A stretch of DNA of 64,000 nucleotides from Lineus longissimus (lineage: Eukaryota > Nemertea > Pilidiophora > Heteronemertea > Lineidae), in assembly GCF_910592395.1 (NCBI RefSeq), contig NC_088313.1, forward strand, positions 5,954,501 through 6,018,500, in the 5' to 3' direction. Shown one piece after another: positions 63,841 through 64,000 of this stretch. The notes under the pieces are model-generated. The model was not told where the DNA came from, did not search any database, and saw nothing but the letters and a program-made list of their open reading frames with translations. Made by a program: the position numbers and the translations under genes. Positions within the stretch are counted from its first letter, which is position 1. Every line of letters starts with the position of its first letter.

Positions 63841-64000
63841 GATGAATCAGTGACGAATAATGCGGTTTGAAATTTTTCAAATTTATATGGCGGCGGCGGA
63901 TCCTGATGTCGATTTTTACGCGTCCGTAAATTTGCATATCAAATTTGCATACGAATCATTGTACTCCACTACTGACACTCCACTACGCTACCTCTCTGGT
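63841..64000. promoter_or_regulatory. Divergent H2B/H2A promoter, unit F (cut by window end)
   Basis: H2B TATA at 63881-63887 and octamers at 63930-63937 and 63943-63950. The H2A side is outside the window. Confidence 0.85.

Overview
The window is animal nuclear DNA: a tandem array of replication-dependent core histone genes that has been heavily invaded by transposable elements. Histone proteins are full length and intronless, their messages end in the animal histone stem-loop instead of a poly(A) site, and the transposon genes carry GT-AG introns. The H2B N-terminus ([11 protein letters not shown], then [10 protein letters not shown]) resembles mollusc, annelid and brachiopod H2B, so a lophotrochozoan host is the best guess.

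The ancestral repeat is 6.77 kb, seen intact at 56701-63468: H2B (-), H2A (+), H3 (-), H4 (-). H2B and H2A share a divergent promoter with two ATTTGCAT octamers. No histone H1 gene is seen. A 35-bp tandem array lies between H3 and H4, and a long non-coding spacer follows H4.

I label the unit copies A-F. Unit A (1-18.9 kb) has an intact H2B, an H2A split by a small DNA transposon, a 3.0-kb PIF/Harbinger element, a deleted H3, and a jockey-like LINE that itself contains a 5.8-kb LTR retrotransposon; H4 is lost. Unit B (18.9-26.5 kb) has an H2B stub hit twice by LINEs, a foldback element, an intact H3 with a LINE at its start site, and an H4 with two unusual substitutions. Unit C (26.6-28.9 kb) keeps only an H3 promoter with a LINE in it. 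From 28.9 to about 39.8 kb lies a region with a multi-exon tyrosine-recombinase gene, surrounded by GTTATC...GGCAA repeat arrays, followed by a second foldback element. Unit D (40.9-54 kb) has a broken H2B, a LINE at the H2A start site, intact H3, and an H4 with two Tx1-like LINEs at its start codon. Unit E (54-61 kb) is clean and unit F begins with H2B.

The most striking pattern concerns target choice. Jockey-like LINEs have entered H2A, H2B and H3 (and probably H4) in the sense direction at the same point, 21 bp from the first T of the TATA box (CAAAAAG in H4), so their 5' ends fall at the expected transcription start. Two 5'-truncated Tx1-like LINEs independently occupy one nucleotide position 4 bp before the H4 ATG. 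This suggests retrotransposon lineages specialised for histone gene promoters. Recombination between the LINE copies appears to have deleted whole histone genes. The second candidate novelty is the zinc-finger tyrosine-recombinase gene and its repeat arrays.
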